Assembly: GCF_000769405.2 (NCBI RefSeq)
Contig: NZ_CP053439.1
Span: 3,100,001-3,164,000, forward strand
Reading direction: 5' to 3'
Source of the DNA: Rhizobium brockwellii
GTDB taxonomy: Bacteria; Pseudomonadota; Alphaproteobacteria; Rhizobiales; Rhizobiaceae
Length of the DNA: 64,000 nt
Shown: positions 28,108-37,083 of the stretch, one piece after another
Layout: every line of letters begins with the position of its first letter
Position numbering within the stretch: the first letter of the stretch is position 1
Notes under the pieces: generated by a model
Told to the model about the DNA's origin: nothing
The model's database searches: none
The model's input: only the letters and a program-made list of their open reading frames with translations
Translations under genes and position numbers: made by a program

Positions 28108-28569
28108 ATGACTTCACTCAGACTGGCACTCTATCAGCCGGATATTCCCGGCAACACCGGCACGATCCTGCGTCTTGCCGCCTGCCTTGGCTTTGCGGTC
28201 GATCTGATCGAGCCAGCCGGCTTCGACATCTCCGACCGCAACCTGAAACGGGCCGGCATGGATTATATCGCCGCCGCCACCCTCACCCGCCATGTCAGCT
28301 GGGACCGCTTCGAGGCATGGCGTCTGACCACCGGCCGCCGCCTGATCCTCGCCTCGACCAAGGCTGCGGAGCGCTACATCGATCTTGCCTTCCGCCCGGA
28401 CGATATCCTGCTCTTCGGTCGCGAAAGCGCCGGCGTGCCGGATCAAGTGCATGAGAGGGCCGACGCCCGCGTCCTGATCCCGATGCTCGAAGGCCAGCGC
28501 TCGATCAACGTCGCCGTGTCGGCCGCGATGATCGTCGGCGAGGCGATGCGCCAAACCGTCTGGGCCTGA
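28108..28569 (+). CDS. trmL: tRNA (cytidine/uridine-2'-O-)-methyltransferase TrmL
   Basis: 153 residues, the minimal SPOUT methyltransferase length. It 2'-O-methylates the wobble base of tRNA-Leu isoacceptors. Motifs are LALYQPDIPGNTGTILRLAACLGFAVDLIEP (motif 1), LLFGRESAGVPDQVHERADARVLIPM (motif 2) and RSINVAVSAAMIVGEAMRQ (motif 3), which build the SAM-binding knot. The frame is open to 27985, but the ATG at 28108 (MTSLRLALYQPDIPGNTG) gives the family N-terminus. Confidence 0.94.
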   Translation: MTSLRLALYQPDIPGNTGTILRLAACLGFAVDLIEPAGFDISDRNLKRAGMDYIAAATLTRHVSWDRFEAWRLTTGRRLILASTKAAERYIDLAFRPDDILLFGRESAGVPDQVHERADARVLIPMLEGQRSINVAVSAAMIVGEAMRQTVWA

Positions 28570-28640
28570 CGGAGGCCGGCGCTGGTCGAGCAAAGCCCGC
28601 GGAGTTGCCGATCCGCTCCAGAATATGTCGCAAAATAGCG

Positions 28641-28668
28641 TTGTCTATCTGTCAAACCGGCGTATATT
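28641..28668 (+). promoter_or_regulatory. Candidate promoter of the Na/Pi symporter gene
   Basis: TTGTCT (28641-28646) and TATATT (28663-28668) with a 16-base spacer, in an A/T-rich stretch 118 bases before the start codon at 28786. Confidence 0.45.
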
Positions 28669-28785
28669 TATTAGCCGGGCAATCAAAAATTCAGTATTGG
28701 CCTCCATGATTCCAAGAAGTTGGAATGGCGATGCGAGGAAAACGGCATTTCTCCAGATCTGTGAAAGAAGAATAAAAACAACAAA

Positions 28786-30432
28786 ATGGACTCTACAATC
28801 ATCATGATCAACTTGTTCGGCGCCGTGGCTCTGCTGCTCTTCGGCCTCGCGCAGGTGAAAGATGGCGTATCCAGAGCTTTTGGCGCCCGCCTGAGAACGG
28901 GGCTAGCGACCGGCACACGCGGCAGTCTTCGTTCGTTCCTGTCAGGCCTCGTTGCAACCGTCGCGCTGCAGAGCTCGACGGCAACGGCGCTGATGACGGC
29001 CTCCTTCGTCGAGCGTGATCTGATCAAGCCGCGCATGGCGCAGATCGTTCTGCTCGGCGCCAATGTCGGTACCGCGATCACTGCCTGGATCGTTGCCACC
29101 GGCATCGAATGGCTCTCTCCTCTTCTGATTCTTGTTGGCATTGTGCTTTACCGCGGCCGTTCAAGCACCAGCCAGGGCGGCGGCACAGCGCTGATCGGCA
29201 TCGGGCTGATGCTGCTGTCGCTGCACCTCCTTGGTCTTGCGACGGAGCCGATGCGCGCCTCCCCTGCTCTCGCCGCCTTCATCGGCCTGCTGGATGGCGC
29301 CCTGCCCGTAGCAATGATCGTCTCGGCAGCACTTGCCTTCGCATCCTCGTCGAGCCTTGCGGTGGTGGTGCTCATCCTGTCGCTCGCCTCGGCCGGCGTC
29401 GTCTCCGCCGAACTCGTCATCGTGCTCGTGCTCGGCGCCAATCTCGGCGGCGCGATACCGCCTGTCGTCGCGACATTGTCCGGTCCGGTTTCGGCGCGGC
29501 GCGTCACCCTCGGAAATCTCGCCGTCCGCACGCTCGGCTGCCTTATCGCCCTGCCGCTGGCGGGTTATGGCGCGGAATTCATCCAGATGCTGCCCTTCGG
29601 TCCTGCCAAGCTGCCGGTCGATGCGCATCTTGCCTTCAATCTTCTGCTGGCGGCGCTGGCCTGGCCATTCTCCCGGCCGCTCGCCACCCTGATGGCCCGG
29701 CTGGTGCCGGATCAGGCCGAGCCTGACAGCGCCCCGAAATATCTGGATGCGCAAGAGCTTTCGACGCCGGTCGTGGCCCTGGCCAGCGCTACCCGCGAAG
29801 TGCTCGGCGTCGGCGACTTGATCGAGCGCATGCTGATCCGGGTCTCCGAAGCCTTCGAGCGTAACGACGCATCGAAGCTTGCCGAGATATCCGCCCTCGA
29901 AGAGCGCGTCGACCGGCTGCAGCAGGCGGTGAAGGTCTATCTCTCGAAGCTTGGCCGCGAGGGTCTCAGCGACGAGAACGCCCGTCGCTCCATCGTCGTC
30001 ATCGACTATGCGATCAACCTCGAACATATGGGCGACATCATCGAGAAGGGCTTGCTGGAGCAGGTGGCGAAGAAGATCTCCCTCGGCCTGAAATTTTCCG
30101 AGGACGGTCATCAGGAACTGCGCAAGCTGTTCGATCTGACGATCGACAATCTGCGCGTCGCCCAGACGATCTTCGTCACCCGCGATTTCAATCTCGCCCG
30201 CCAGATGATGGAGGTGAAGGTCGAGGTGCGCCGGATGGAGAAGCAGTCGGCCGAGCGCCATCTCGAACGTCTGCGCGACGGCCGCGCCGACAGCCTGCAG
30301 ACGAGTTCGCTGCATCTCGACATGCTGCGCGACCTGAAGCGCCTCAACGCCCACATCGTCTCTGTGGCGCATCCGATCATGGACGAAAGCGGCCTCTTGA
30401 TCGAAAGCCGCGTGCGCGCTGACGCGAAGTGA
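28786..30432 (+). CDS. Na+/phosphate cotransporter (NptA/YjbB type) with PhoU-like tail
   Basis: 548 residues. Residues about 1-310 form an NptA-type transporter of two inverted repeats, each with the QSS motif region (VALQSSTATALMTASF; FASSSSLAVVVLILSL) and GANVGTAITAW / GANLGGAIPPVVATLSG. Residues about 340-540 are a cytoplasmic helical PhoU-like domain (FERNDASKLAEISALEERVDRLQQAVKVYLSKLG...). It should carry phosphate across the inner membrane with sodium. It stops three bases before the convergent small gene at 30436. ATG 28786 follows AAAACAACAAA with no clear Shine-Dalgarno. Confidence 0.92.
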   Translation: MDSTIIMINLFGAVALLLFGLAQVKDGVSRAFGARLRTGLATGTRGSLRSFLSGLVATVALQSSTATALMTASFVERDLIKPRMAQIVLLGANVGTAITAWIVATGIEWLSPLLILVGIVLYRGRSSTSQGGGTALIGIGLMLLSLHLLGLATEPMRASPALAAFIGLLDGALPVAMIVSAALAFASSSSLAVVVLILSLASAGVVSAELVIVLVLGANLGGAIPPVVATLSGPVSARRVTLGNLAVRTLGCLIALPLAGYGAEFIQMLPFGPAKLPVDAHLAFNLLLAALAWPFSRPLATLMARLVPDQAEPDSAPKYLDAQELSTPVVALASATREVLGVGDLIERMLIRVSEAFERNDASKLAEISALEERVDRLQQAVKVYLSKLGREGLSDENARRSIVVIDYAINLEHMGDIIEKGLLEQVAKKISLGLKFSEDGHQELRKLFDLTIDNLRVAQTIFVTRDFNLARQMMEVKVEVRRMEKQSAERHLERLRDGRADSLQTSSLHLDMLRDLKRLNAHIVSVAHPIMDESGLLIESRVRADAK

Positions 30433-30435
30433 CGG

Positions 30436-30696
30436 TCAGTCGGCCGAAGGCAGGCGGCGCATGGTGAATTCGATCTGGTCGCCGTCGAGCTGACGCCAGC
30501 TCTCCACCTCGGTCCAGTAGGCGGCTTTCGGATATTCGTCGAACCATTCGCGCGCCTTGGCCCGTGCGTCCATGAGGCCGAGGCAATATGTCTCACGCAC
30601 GAAATGGTCTTTCTTGCTCGGGCGATTTTCCGCCCGATGTCTCGCTATCCTGCGCTTCAGGCCGTCGAAGGACGGAGGCCCTGGAACATTCTTCAT
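30436..30696 (-). CDS. Small conserved hypothetical protein
   Basis: 86 residues: MKNVPGPPSFDGLKRR, a basic segment ARHRAENRPSKKDHF, then ETYCLGLMDARAKAREWFDEYPKAAYWTEVESW and a C-terminal strand. I do not recognise a family. The start is fixed by an unusually complete Shine-Dalgarno, AGGAGG (complement of 30705-30710), 8 bases before ATG 30696; the frame is open further upstream. It is convergent with the Na/Pi symporter and divergent from hemF. No signal peptide or membrane helix, so probably cytoplasmic. Confidence 0.78.
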   Translation of the reverse strand: MKNVPGPPSFDGLKRRIARHRAENRPSKKDHFVRETYCLGLMDARAKAREWFDEYPKAAYWTEVESWRQLDGDQIEFTMRRLPSAD

Positions 30697-30874
30697 CAAA
30701 CCTACCTCCTCCGAAAAGGTAGTATTGAAATTCTTGATTTGCGAGTCGAATCTTGGAAGCGCACGGCGGTGTTTGCCTCGGCTTGGCGAGATGCAGCACC
30801 AACTGCTAATCATGACATGCAATCAAGAATGAGCGAGTCGCCTCCGAAGGAGATGTCGACCGTCGGAGGCGTAA

Positions 30875-31786
30875 ATGGAAAGACCGGAACTGCCGATCGG
30901 CTTGCCTGACGATATCGAAGAGAAGAAGGCTGCCGCCCGCAATTGGTTCGAGGGATTGCGCGACACGATCTGCGCCTCCTTCGAGGCGCTCGAGAATGAG
31001 TTGGAAGGGCCGCTTTCCGACCAGGAGCCCGGTCGCTTCGTCGCCAAGGACTGGTCACGCGAAAACGGCGCCGGCGGCGGTGGCCGGATGTCGATGATGG
31101 AAGGCCGCGTCTTCGAAAAAGTCGGCGTCCATACCTCCACCGTCTACGGCGAATTCGCCCCGGATTTCCGCGCCCAGATACCCGGCGCCAAGGACGATCC
31201 GCGTTTCTGGGCCTCGGGCATCTCGCTGATCGCCCATCCCGTGAACCCAAACGTTCCGGCCGTGCACATGAACACTCGCATGGTCGTCACCACCAGCCGC
31301 TGGTTCGGTGGCGGCGCCGACCTGACGCCGGTGCTGTCGCGCCGCCGCACGCAGGAGGACGAAGACAGCCAGCTCTTCCACAAGGCCATGGAGATCGCCT
31401 GCCGCAATCATGCCGTCGCCGATTACGATGCGTACAAAGCCTGGTGCGACGAATATTTCTTCCTGAAACACCGCAACGAGGCCCGCGGCATCGGCGGCAT
31501 CTTCTACGACTGGCTGCATTCAAGCGAGGAAGCCGGCGGCTGGGACGCCGATTTCGCCTTCACGCGTGATGTCGGCCGGGCCTTCGCCATGGTCTATCCA
31601 AAAATCGTCCGCTCCAACTTCAATAAATTGTGGACAGAGGCCGATCGCGACGAACAATTGATCCGCCGGGGCCGCTACGTCGAATTCAATCTGCTGTATG
31701 ATCGCGGCACGATCTTCGGCCTGAAGACCGGCGGCAACGTTGAATCCATTCTCTCTTCGATGCCCCCCGTCGTCCGCTGGCCATGA
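30875..31786 (+). CDS. hemF: Oxygen-dependent coproporphyrinogen III oxidase
   Basis: 303 residues, full length. It uses O2 to decarboxylate coproporphyrinogen III to protoporphyrinogen IX in haem synthesis. Signatures are [94 protein letters not shown] and the C-terminal [29 protein letters not shown]. It is monocistronic, with 178 bases of divergent upstream region in which I found no convincing FNR/FixK box. Confidence 0.97.
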   Translation: MERPELPIGLPDDIEEKKAAARNWFEGLRDTICASFEALENELEGPLSDQEPGRFVAKDWSRENGAGGGGRMSMMEGRVFEKVGVHTSTVYGEFAPDFRAQIPGAKDDPRFWASGISLIAHPVNPNVPAVHMNTRMVVTTSRWFGGGADLTPVLSRRRTQEDEDSQLFHKAMEIACRNHAVADYDAYKAWCDEYFFLKHRNEARGIGGIFYDWLHSSEEAGGWDADFAFTRDVGRAFAMVYPKIVRSNFNKLWTEADRDEQLIRRGRYVEFNLLYDRGTIFGLKTGGNVESILSSMPPVVRWP

Positions 31787-31889
31787 AACTGTGATATCTC
31801 GTCGATAAATTCGAGGTGATAGACCTTCACGAAAATTCAGTGCGTCCTAACTTTATATGTATGTGCGTAACAATCGGAGGAGGATTGTC

Positions 31890-32159
31890 ATGACGATACA
31901 AAGTGGCTCGCCAGCGTCTACGGATGTCCAGGAAACATCCCGCACGATCGACACATCCGAGTTTCTGACGCGCATTGCCGAGAAACTGCGGACCAAGAGC
32001 GGCTCGGATCTGCCGCTGTCCTGCTTTATCGAGCAGGTCAAGCTGCAACTGGCCGGCGGAAAGTCGCCGGAACAGCTGCAGAACGAAGCAGCGGCCGCCA
32101 ACAGCAACATGCCCGAGCACCTTTCGGATACTTACAAAGCCTGGGCGATGCCCGACTGA
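31890..32159 (+). CDS. Small hypothetical protein
   Basis: 89 residues: a Ser/Thr-rich start (MTIQSGSPASTDVQETSRTI), then TSEFLTRIAEKLRTKSGSDLPLSCFIEQVKLQLAGGKSPEQLQNEAAAANSNM, probably helical, and a short tail ending in KAWAMPD. No family recognised and no export signal. GGAGGAGG (31877-31884) lies 5 bases before ATG 31890 and decides the start; the frame is open to 31857. It is followed after 114 bases by the DUF1059 gene on the same strand. Confidence 0.75.
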   Translation: MTIQSGSPASTDVQETSRTIDTSEFLTRIAEKLRTKSGSDLPLSCFIEQVKLQLAGGKSPEQLQNEAAAANSNMPEHLSDTYKAWAMPD

Positions 32160-32273
32160 TACTGCTTTCGCCGGCTGGCATGTCGATGCCGGCCGGAACC
32201 TTCTCCCCTCCCGCACATTCATCAGTCGCGTGAAAGCGCGATTGTCGTTGTGTTCAGGATAGAGGAAAAGACC

Positions 32274-32459
32274 ATGCGACTCTTCGAATGTGGCACACTT
32301 GTTCCGGGCTGCGCCTGGCATACACGGGCGGATAATGACGCCGAGGTGGTCCGCCGGGCCGTCGAGCACCTGAAAGACGCTCACGGCGAAACCACGATCC
32401 GCGAGAACATGGTGGATAATATCAAGGCTCGCATCCGCGACGAGGCTAACGCAGCCTGA
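32274..32459 (+). CDS. DUF1059 small protein
   Basis: 61 residues beginning MRLFECGTLVPGCAWHTRADND, the DUF1059 pattern: an N-terminal (F/Y)xCGxxxPGCxWxxR followed by VVRRAVEHLKDAHGET and IRENMVDNIKARI. The Cys and His residues suggest metal binding, but the function is unknown. The frame is open to 32250, but the ATG at 32274 gives the family start. Its stop codon directly abuts the stop of the convergent CCA transferase gene (32459/32460), leaving no intergenic base. Confidence 0.85.
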   Translation: MRLFECGTLVPGCAWHTRADNDAEVVRRAVEHLKDAHGETTIRENMVDNIKARIRDEANAA

Positions 32460-33713
32460 TTATTGCACGCGTTCCTGCAGCCGGGCGAGCAGCGCCGCCC
32501 GGTCGGAAACGAAGTTTTCCTCCACCCACTGGTTTTCCAGGCCGGCAAGCAGCTCGCCGACGCGCGGGCCGGACGCGATTCCTGCCGAAATCACGTCGCC
32601 GCCGTTCAACGGAAACTGTGGCTTTTTCCAATGCATTGCCTTGTCCAGCAGCTTGATGAGCCGCGCCGACCGCGCCATTTCGTCGAAATCGCTTTCAGCC
32701 TTGCCGCGCGCAACCGCAAGCGCCAGCTTCAGCCGTGTCGTGATGCCGTCGGCGCCGTTGCGGTAAAGCAGCCGTTCGAAAGCCGCCGACGACATGTCGT
32801 CATTAACAGGCGCTGCCATTGCCCAGGCCTTGAGAGTGGCCGCTTCCGCATTCGAGAGCTTGAGCCGGACTGCGAGCGCCTCCATGCGCGCCGCATCGGG
32901 CGGCACGATCGCCGCAAGGCGCAGCAACGGATCGGGCGTCCAGCCGAGCGCCTTTTCGGTGGTGATCAGCGAAGGGATCGCATCGATCCCCCATCGTTCC
33001 GATTCCGGCAGGATTTCCGTCAGCACTGCCACCTGCCGCATCCAGAGCAGCGCCCGGCCGGGATCGTCGGCGCCAAGCAGCTTTCGCAGTTCAGACCAGA
33101 CGCGTTCTGCCGAAAGCGTCGTCAGTTTCGAACGCGAGAGGGAACACGCCTTCAGCCCCTCGGCATCCGGCCGCCCCGAACCGTAATAGGCAAAGAAGCG
33201 GAAGAAACGCAGGATGCGCAAATGATCCTCGGCAATACGCCTTGCGGCATCGCCGATGAAGCGGATGTTGCGCGTCTTAATGTCGTCTAGCCCGCCAACG
33301 AGATCAACCACCTCGCCCTTTGCATCGGCATAAAGCGCGTTGATCGTCAGATCCCGCCGTTCGGCATCGGCCTTCCAGTCGGTGCTGAAGGCAACCTTGG
33401 CATGGCGTCCGTCGGTCTCGACGTCGGTGCGAAGCGTCGTCACCTCGAAGGGCTTGCCGTCGATGACGAGCGTCACCGTGCCATGCTCCAGGCCGGTCGG
33501 GACTGCCTTGATGCCGGCAGCCGCCGCCCGCTCCATCACCGTCTCCGGTCTGAGTGTCGTGGCTATGTCGACATCATTGACCTGCAGGCCCATCAGGCTG
33601 TTGCGCACCGCACCGCCAACCACCCGCCCTTCCCCGCCATCGGCGCCGAGAAGTGCTAAGATCCGGCCGAGCGCCGGGTCGCGAAACCATGCTTGGTCGG
33701 CAAGGCCGGTCAT
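32460..33713 (-). CDS. CCA tRNA nucleotidyltransferase / poly(A) polymerase family
   Basis: 417 residues, class II nucleotidyltransferase. The catalytic region is at the N-terminus: GRVVGGAVRNSLMGLQVNDVDIATTLRPETVM, with the metal-binding DVD, then RRDLTINALYADAKGEVVDLVGGLDDIKTRNIRFIGDAARRIAEDHLRILRFFRFFAYYG. The C-terminal half is helical. It adds or repairs the 3' CCA of tRNA. It is the last gene of a three-gene operon: its ATG overlaps the stop of the NUDIX gene by four bases (33710-33713). Confidence 0.93.
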   Translation of the reverse strand: MTGLADQAWFRDPALGRILALLGADGGEGRVVGGAVRNSLMGLQVNDVDIATTLRPETVMERAAAAGIKAVPTGLEHGTVTLVIDGKPFEVTTLRTDVETDGRHAKVAFSTDWKADAERRDLTINALYADAKGEVVDLVGGLDDIKTRNIRFIGDAARRIAEDHLRILRFFRFFAYYGSGRPDAEGLKACSLSRSKLTTLSAERVWSELRKLLGADDPGRALLWMRQVAVLTEILPESERWGIDAIPSLITTEKALGWTPDPLLRLAAIVPPDAARMEALAVRLKLSNAEAATLKAWAMAAPVNDDMSSAAFERLLYRNGADGITTRLKLALAVARGKAESDFDEMARSARLIKLLDKAMHWKKPQFPLNGGDVISAGIASGPRVGELLAGLENQWVEENFVSDRAALLARLQERVQ

Positions 33714-34360
33714 GCATAAAGCCTTTCGTAAAGCGTGCGGACGATGCCGGCGGTGATGCCCCAGATCATTCTGGTTTCATAGGGCACGCGGTAGAAATGC
33801 CGGTCGATGCCATCGATGACACGCCTGTCGCGGGTGTGATTGGCAGGATCCATCAGGAAGGAAAGCGGGACCTCGAACACGTCGTCCACCTCGGCCGGGT
33901 TCAGCGTCAGCGCAAAGCCAGGCGTGACGACGCCGAGCACCGGCGTGATGCGGAAGCCCGTCGAGGCAAGGTAATTCGGCAGCCGCCCGACGGTTTCGAC
34001 GAAAGAACCGGCCAGGCCGATCTCCTCCTCCGTTTCGCGGATCGCCGCCATTTCGGGCGAGATATCGGCGGGATCGATTGAGCCGCCGGGAAAGGCGATC
34101 TGCCCGGAATGTTTGCGCAGCGTCGCCGTGCGCTTGGTGAAGATCACATGCGCTTCATCGCCGTCGTCGACGACGGGCACGAGCACGGCGGCGTCGCGCA
34201 GCTTGAAGGTCTCGACCTCGGCGACGATATCGGGGTTGAGGATATGATCCCCGTGATCGCGCCAGGCATGGTCGACCGGCCCGCCGTTTTGGTTGAGCGC
34301 ACGGCGGCGGAATTCGGCCGCGGAAAAAAGCGGGTAGCGGTGGGTGATCGCATCATTCAT
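33710..34360 (-). CDS. NUDIX hydrolase, CoA-pyrophosphatase type
   Basis: 216 residues. The NUDIX box reads GGSIDPADISPEMAAIRETEEEIGL, with the CoA-pyrophosphatase-like GG.xDP.D opening and all REU-EE metal residues. Before it stands VIFTKRTATLRKHSGQIAFPGG, the UPF0035 motif typical of YeaB/NUDT7-like CoA hydrolases. It should cleave CoA or a derivative to phosphopantetheine and ADP. The ATG at 34360 overlaps the TGA of the DUF1285 gene (34357-34360); a TTG at 34366 is also in frame. Confidence 0.92.
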   Translation of the reverse strand: MNDAITHRYPLFSAAEFRRRALNQNGGPVDHAWRDHGDHILNPDIVAEVETFKLRDAAVLVPVVDDGDEAHVIFTKRTATLRKHSGQIAFPGGSIDPADISPEMAAIRETEEEIGLAGSFVETVGRLPNYLASTGFRITPVLGVVTPGFALTLNPAEVDDVFEVPLSFLMDPANHTRDRRVIDGIDRHFYRVPYETRMIWGITAGIVRTLYERLYA

Positions 34361-34980
34361 CGGCAAAGCGCATCCAGTTCGTCGGCCGGCATCATCGCAA
34401 AGACCTCGCCGGCGGAGCGGATCGCAAACATCGCCCGCCCCTCCACCTCGAAAGTCTCGCCGAGCGCGACCAGTTCATACATCACTGCACGCGACACCAG
34501 CGCCTCCAGCCGCCCGCGCACATGCAGATAGGGTTTCAATTCGGCATTCTCGCCCGCAATGGCAAAACGCAGCCGATGCTCTCCTCCCGCCTCCACGACA
34601 TCGCCGACATTGGTGCGGAAGGTCAGCACCTGCTGGCCTTGCCCTTCCGTCACGCTCATCTCCACGGCGATGAAAGGCGCGTCGACGACCCTTATACCGA
34701 CCTTTTCCACAGGAGTTACGAGATAGGTCTTCTGATCGTCGTCTTTTCTTAAAACCGTCGAGAACAGCCGCACCAGCGCCGGTCGGCCGATCGGCGTGCC
34801 CATGTAGAACCACGTGCCGTCCGCCCGGATTTCCATGTCGATATCGCCGCAGAAAGGCGGATTCCACCGCTCGACCGGCGGTAATCCTCGTTTTTTACCG
34901 GCATTTTCCTGAGACGCGCGCGAAATCAGTGCGGCAAGTCCCGCCGCATCCGCCTGTCCGCTGATTTCCTCGGCTGCCAT
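34357..34980 (-). CDS. DUF1285 protein
   Basis: 207 residues. After a helical N-terminus (MAAEEISGQADAAGLAALISRAS) comes the DUF1285 signature PPVERWNPPFCGDIDMEIRADGTWFYMGTPIGRPALVRLFSTVLRKDDDQKTYLVTPVEKVGIRVVDAPFIAVEM. The structure of the family is known to be mainly beta, but its role is not. It is first in the operon DUF1285-NUDIX-CCA transferase, and starts 158 bases from the divergent moxR gene. Confidence 0.92.
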   Translation of the reverse strand: MAAEEISGQADAAGLAALISRASQENAGKKRGLPPVERWNPPFCGDIDMEIRADGTWFYMGTPIGRPALVRLFSTVLRKDDDQKTYLVTPVEKVGIRVVDAPFIAVEMSVTEGQGQQVLTFRTNVGDVVEAGGEHRLRFAIAGENAELKPYLHVRGRLEALVSRAVMYELVALGETFEVEGRAMFAIRSAGEVFAMMPADELDALCR

Positions 34981-35138
34981 TCTTCCGTCCCGGTTTGTCC
35001 TTAACGAAGTAAAGTCACGAGATAGTCATTCGCAACGAACTTGTCAGCCCGTCACATCTCCATAACTCTATCGGGTATGAGGCACATGTATAAGTCCGCC
35101 GATTCGCTGCCGAATGATTTCAGCCGTTGGAGATACGC

Positions 35139-36149
35139 ATGGGTATGATGAAGACCGAAGCCAGCCTCGATGAAAAGGCGATCGTCGCCGCCGCCGAAAA
35201 GGCGCTCTCCGATATCGCCGCCATCCGCGGGGAAGTCTCGAAAGTGATCTTTGGTCAGGAAAGCGTCGTCGAGAACACCATTCTCGCTGTGCTCTCAGGT
35301 GGTCATGCCTTGCTCGTTGGCGTTCCCGGTCTTGCCAAGACCAGACTGGTGACCACGCTCGGCGAGGTGCTCGGCCTTGCCGCCAACCGCATCCAGTTCA
35401 CGCCCGATCTGATGCCCTCGGATATTCTAGGCTCCGAAGTGATGGACCAGGACGACAGTGGACGCCGCTCCTTCCGTTTCGTCAAGGGCCCGGTCTTCGC
35501 CCAACTCCTGATGGCCGACGAGATCAACCGTGCCTCGCCGCGTACCCAGTCGGCTCTTCTGCAATCCATGCAGGAATATCACATCACGATCGCCGGCCAG
35601 CGCTATGACCTGCCTGCGCCCTTTCATGTGCTCGCCACGCAGAACCCGCTCGAGCAGGAAGGCACCTATCCTCTGCCCGAAGCCCAGCTCGACCGCTTCC
35701 TGCTGCAGGTCGACGTCAACTACCCCGAACTCGCCGCCGAGCGCCAGATCCTGCTTGAGACGACGGGCTTGGGCGAAACCCGGCCGGAAGCCGTCATCGA
35801 TGCGCAGCGGCTGATCGAGATTCAGACGCTGGTGCGTCAGATGCCGGTGAGCGACACGGTCGTCGATGCCATCCTGGCGCTGGTGCGTTCCGCCCGCCCC
35901 GGACAGGGCAACGCCTCGACCGACAAGAACGTCGCCTGGGGTCCAGGCCCGCGCGCCGGCCAAGCAATGATGCTCTGCGCACGCGCACGCGCGCTCTACG
36001 AAGGCCGTCTCGCACCGTCTCTGGACGATATCTTCGCGCTCGCCGAACCCATTCTCCAGCACCGCATGGCGCTGACCTTCGCCGCCCGCGCCGAAGGCAT
36101 GTCGGTGCGTGATGTCATCGCCGGACTGGTCAAGCAGGCAAAGGGATAA
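35139..36149 (+). CDS. MoxR-family AAA+ ATPase
   Basis: 336 residues. AAA+ core with Walker [12 protein letters not shown] (about 65), pore/ssDNA-like insert [15 protein letters not shown], Walker [25 protein letters not shown] and sensor 1 [25 protein letters not shown]. MoxR ATPases act as chaperones for proteins with von Willebrand-type metal-binding domains. The ATG at 35139 has GGAG (35129-35132) 6 bases upstream. It is the first gene of a four-gene run (MoxR, DUF58, BatA-like/DUF4159, large membrane protein), spaced by -4 to 13 bases. Confidence 0.94.
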   Translation: MGMMKTEASLDEKAIVAAAEKALSDIAAIRGEVSKVIFGQESVVENTILAVLSGGHALLVGVPGLAKTRLVTTLGEVLGLAANRIQFTPDLMPSDILGSEVMDQDDSGRRSFRFVKGPVFAQLLMADEINRASPRTQSALLQSMQEYHITIAGQRYDLPAPFHVLATQNPLEQEGTYPLPEAQLDRFLLQVDVNYPELAAERQILLETTGLGETRPEAVIDAQRLIEIQTLVRQMPVSDTVVDAILALVRSARPGQGNASTDKNVAWGPGPRAGQAMMLCARARALYEGRLAPSLDDIFALAEPILQHRMALTFAARAEGMSVRDVIAGLVKQAKG

Positions 36150-36162
36150 GGAAGCCGGACGC

Positions 36163-37083
36163 GTGGCATCTATCGGACAGATCGTCAACCCGACGTCAGG
36201 CAGCGATGCCCTTTCCCGCGCCAGGCAGCGGGCCGCCCTGGTGCCGGACTGCCTGGTGGAAGCCAAGCGCATCGCCAACACCGTGATCGCCGGCTGGCAT
36301 GGTCGCCGCAAGCGCGGCATCGGCGAGAATTTCTGGCAGTTCCGTCCCTATTCCGAGGGCGAGAGCCTGTCGCGCATCGACTGGCGCCGCTCCGCCCGCG
36401 ACGACCATACTTACGTGCGCGAGCGCGAATGGGAGGCGGCGCACACGATCTGGCTCTGGTGCGACATGTCGCCCTCGATGATGTACAAGTCGAGCTACGG
36501 CAGCGTCTCCAAGGAAAGCCGCGCGCTGGTCATCATGCTGGCGCTTGCCGAAATCCTCGCCCGCTCCGGCGAGCGCATCGGTTGCCCCGGCATCATGGAA
36601 CCCGCCTCCGCCCGCAATGCCGCCGAACGCCTCGCAGCCGCGCTCATGCACACGCCGTTGACCGGCGGCCTGCCGGAAACGGCGATGATCCGCGGCTGGA
36701 GCGACCTCGTCCTCATCGGCGATTTCCTCGACGATGCGCCGGCAATCATGGAACGGCTCGGCCCGCTTGCCCGCCGCGGCCTGCGTGGCCACGTGGTCGA
36801 GATATCAGATCCCGCCGAAGAGATTTTCCCCTATAGCGGGCGCACCGAATTCACCGATCCGGAGAGCGGCGCCAAGCTCGTTTCCGGCCGCGCCGAACAC
36901 ATCCGCGAGGCCTATCGCAACGCCTACCTCGCCCGCAGGGACAGCCTCGGCCAGTCCCTGCGCCATCTTGGCTGGACCTTCGCGTCCCACCGCACCGATC
37001 ATCTTGCTTCTGAAGCGCTGGTCGCGGTGCACATGTATCTGTCCGGCATGCCGGCCAAGGCAACGCATGGAGGGCAGCTATGA
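36163..37083 (+). CDS. DUF58 protein (MoxR partner)
   Basis: 306 residues. The DUF58 signature is strong: GRRKRGIGENFWQFRPYSEGESLSRIDWRRSARDDHTYVREREWE. A vWA-like domain follows, with a MIDAS-type WLWCDMSPSM stretch and LVLIGDFLDD. The start is GTG 36163 (MASIGQIVNPTSG), 9 bases after AAGGAAG; the frame is also open to 36109 inside moxR. The last four bases overlap the start of the BatA-like gene. It is probably the direct client of the MoxR ATPase. Confidence 0.9.
   Translation: MASIGQIVNPTSGSDALSRARQRAALVPDCLVEAKRIANTVIAGWHGRRKRGIGENFWQFRPYSEGESLSRIDWRRSARDDHTYVREREWEAAHTIWLWCDMSPSMMYKSSYGSVSKESRALVIMLALAEILARSGERIGCPGIMEPASARNAAERLAAALMHTPLTGGLPETAMIRGWSDLVLIGDFLDDAPAIMERLGPLARRGLRGHVVEISDPAEEIFPYSGRTEFTDPESGAKLVSGRAEHIREAYRNAYLARRDSLGQSLRHLGWTFASHRTDHLASEALVAVHMYLSGMPAKATHGGQL

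Noticed and set aside
30697..30874. Possible FNR/FixK box upstream of hemF
   Set aside because: The nearest sequence (TTGATTTGCGAGTCGAA) does not match TTGAT-N4-ATCAA.
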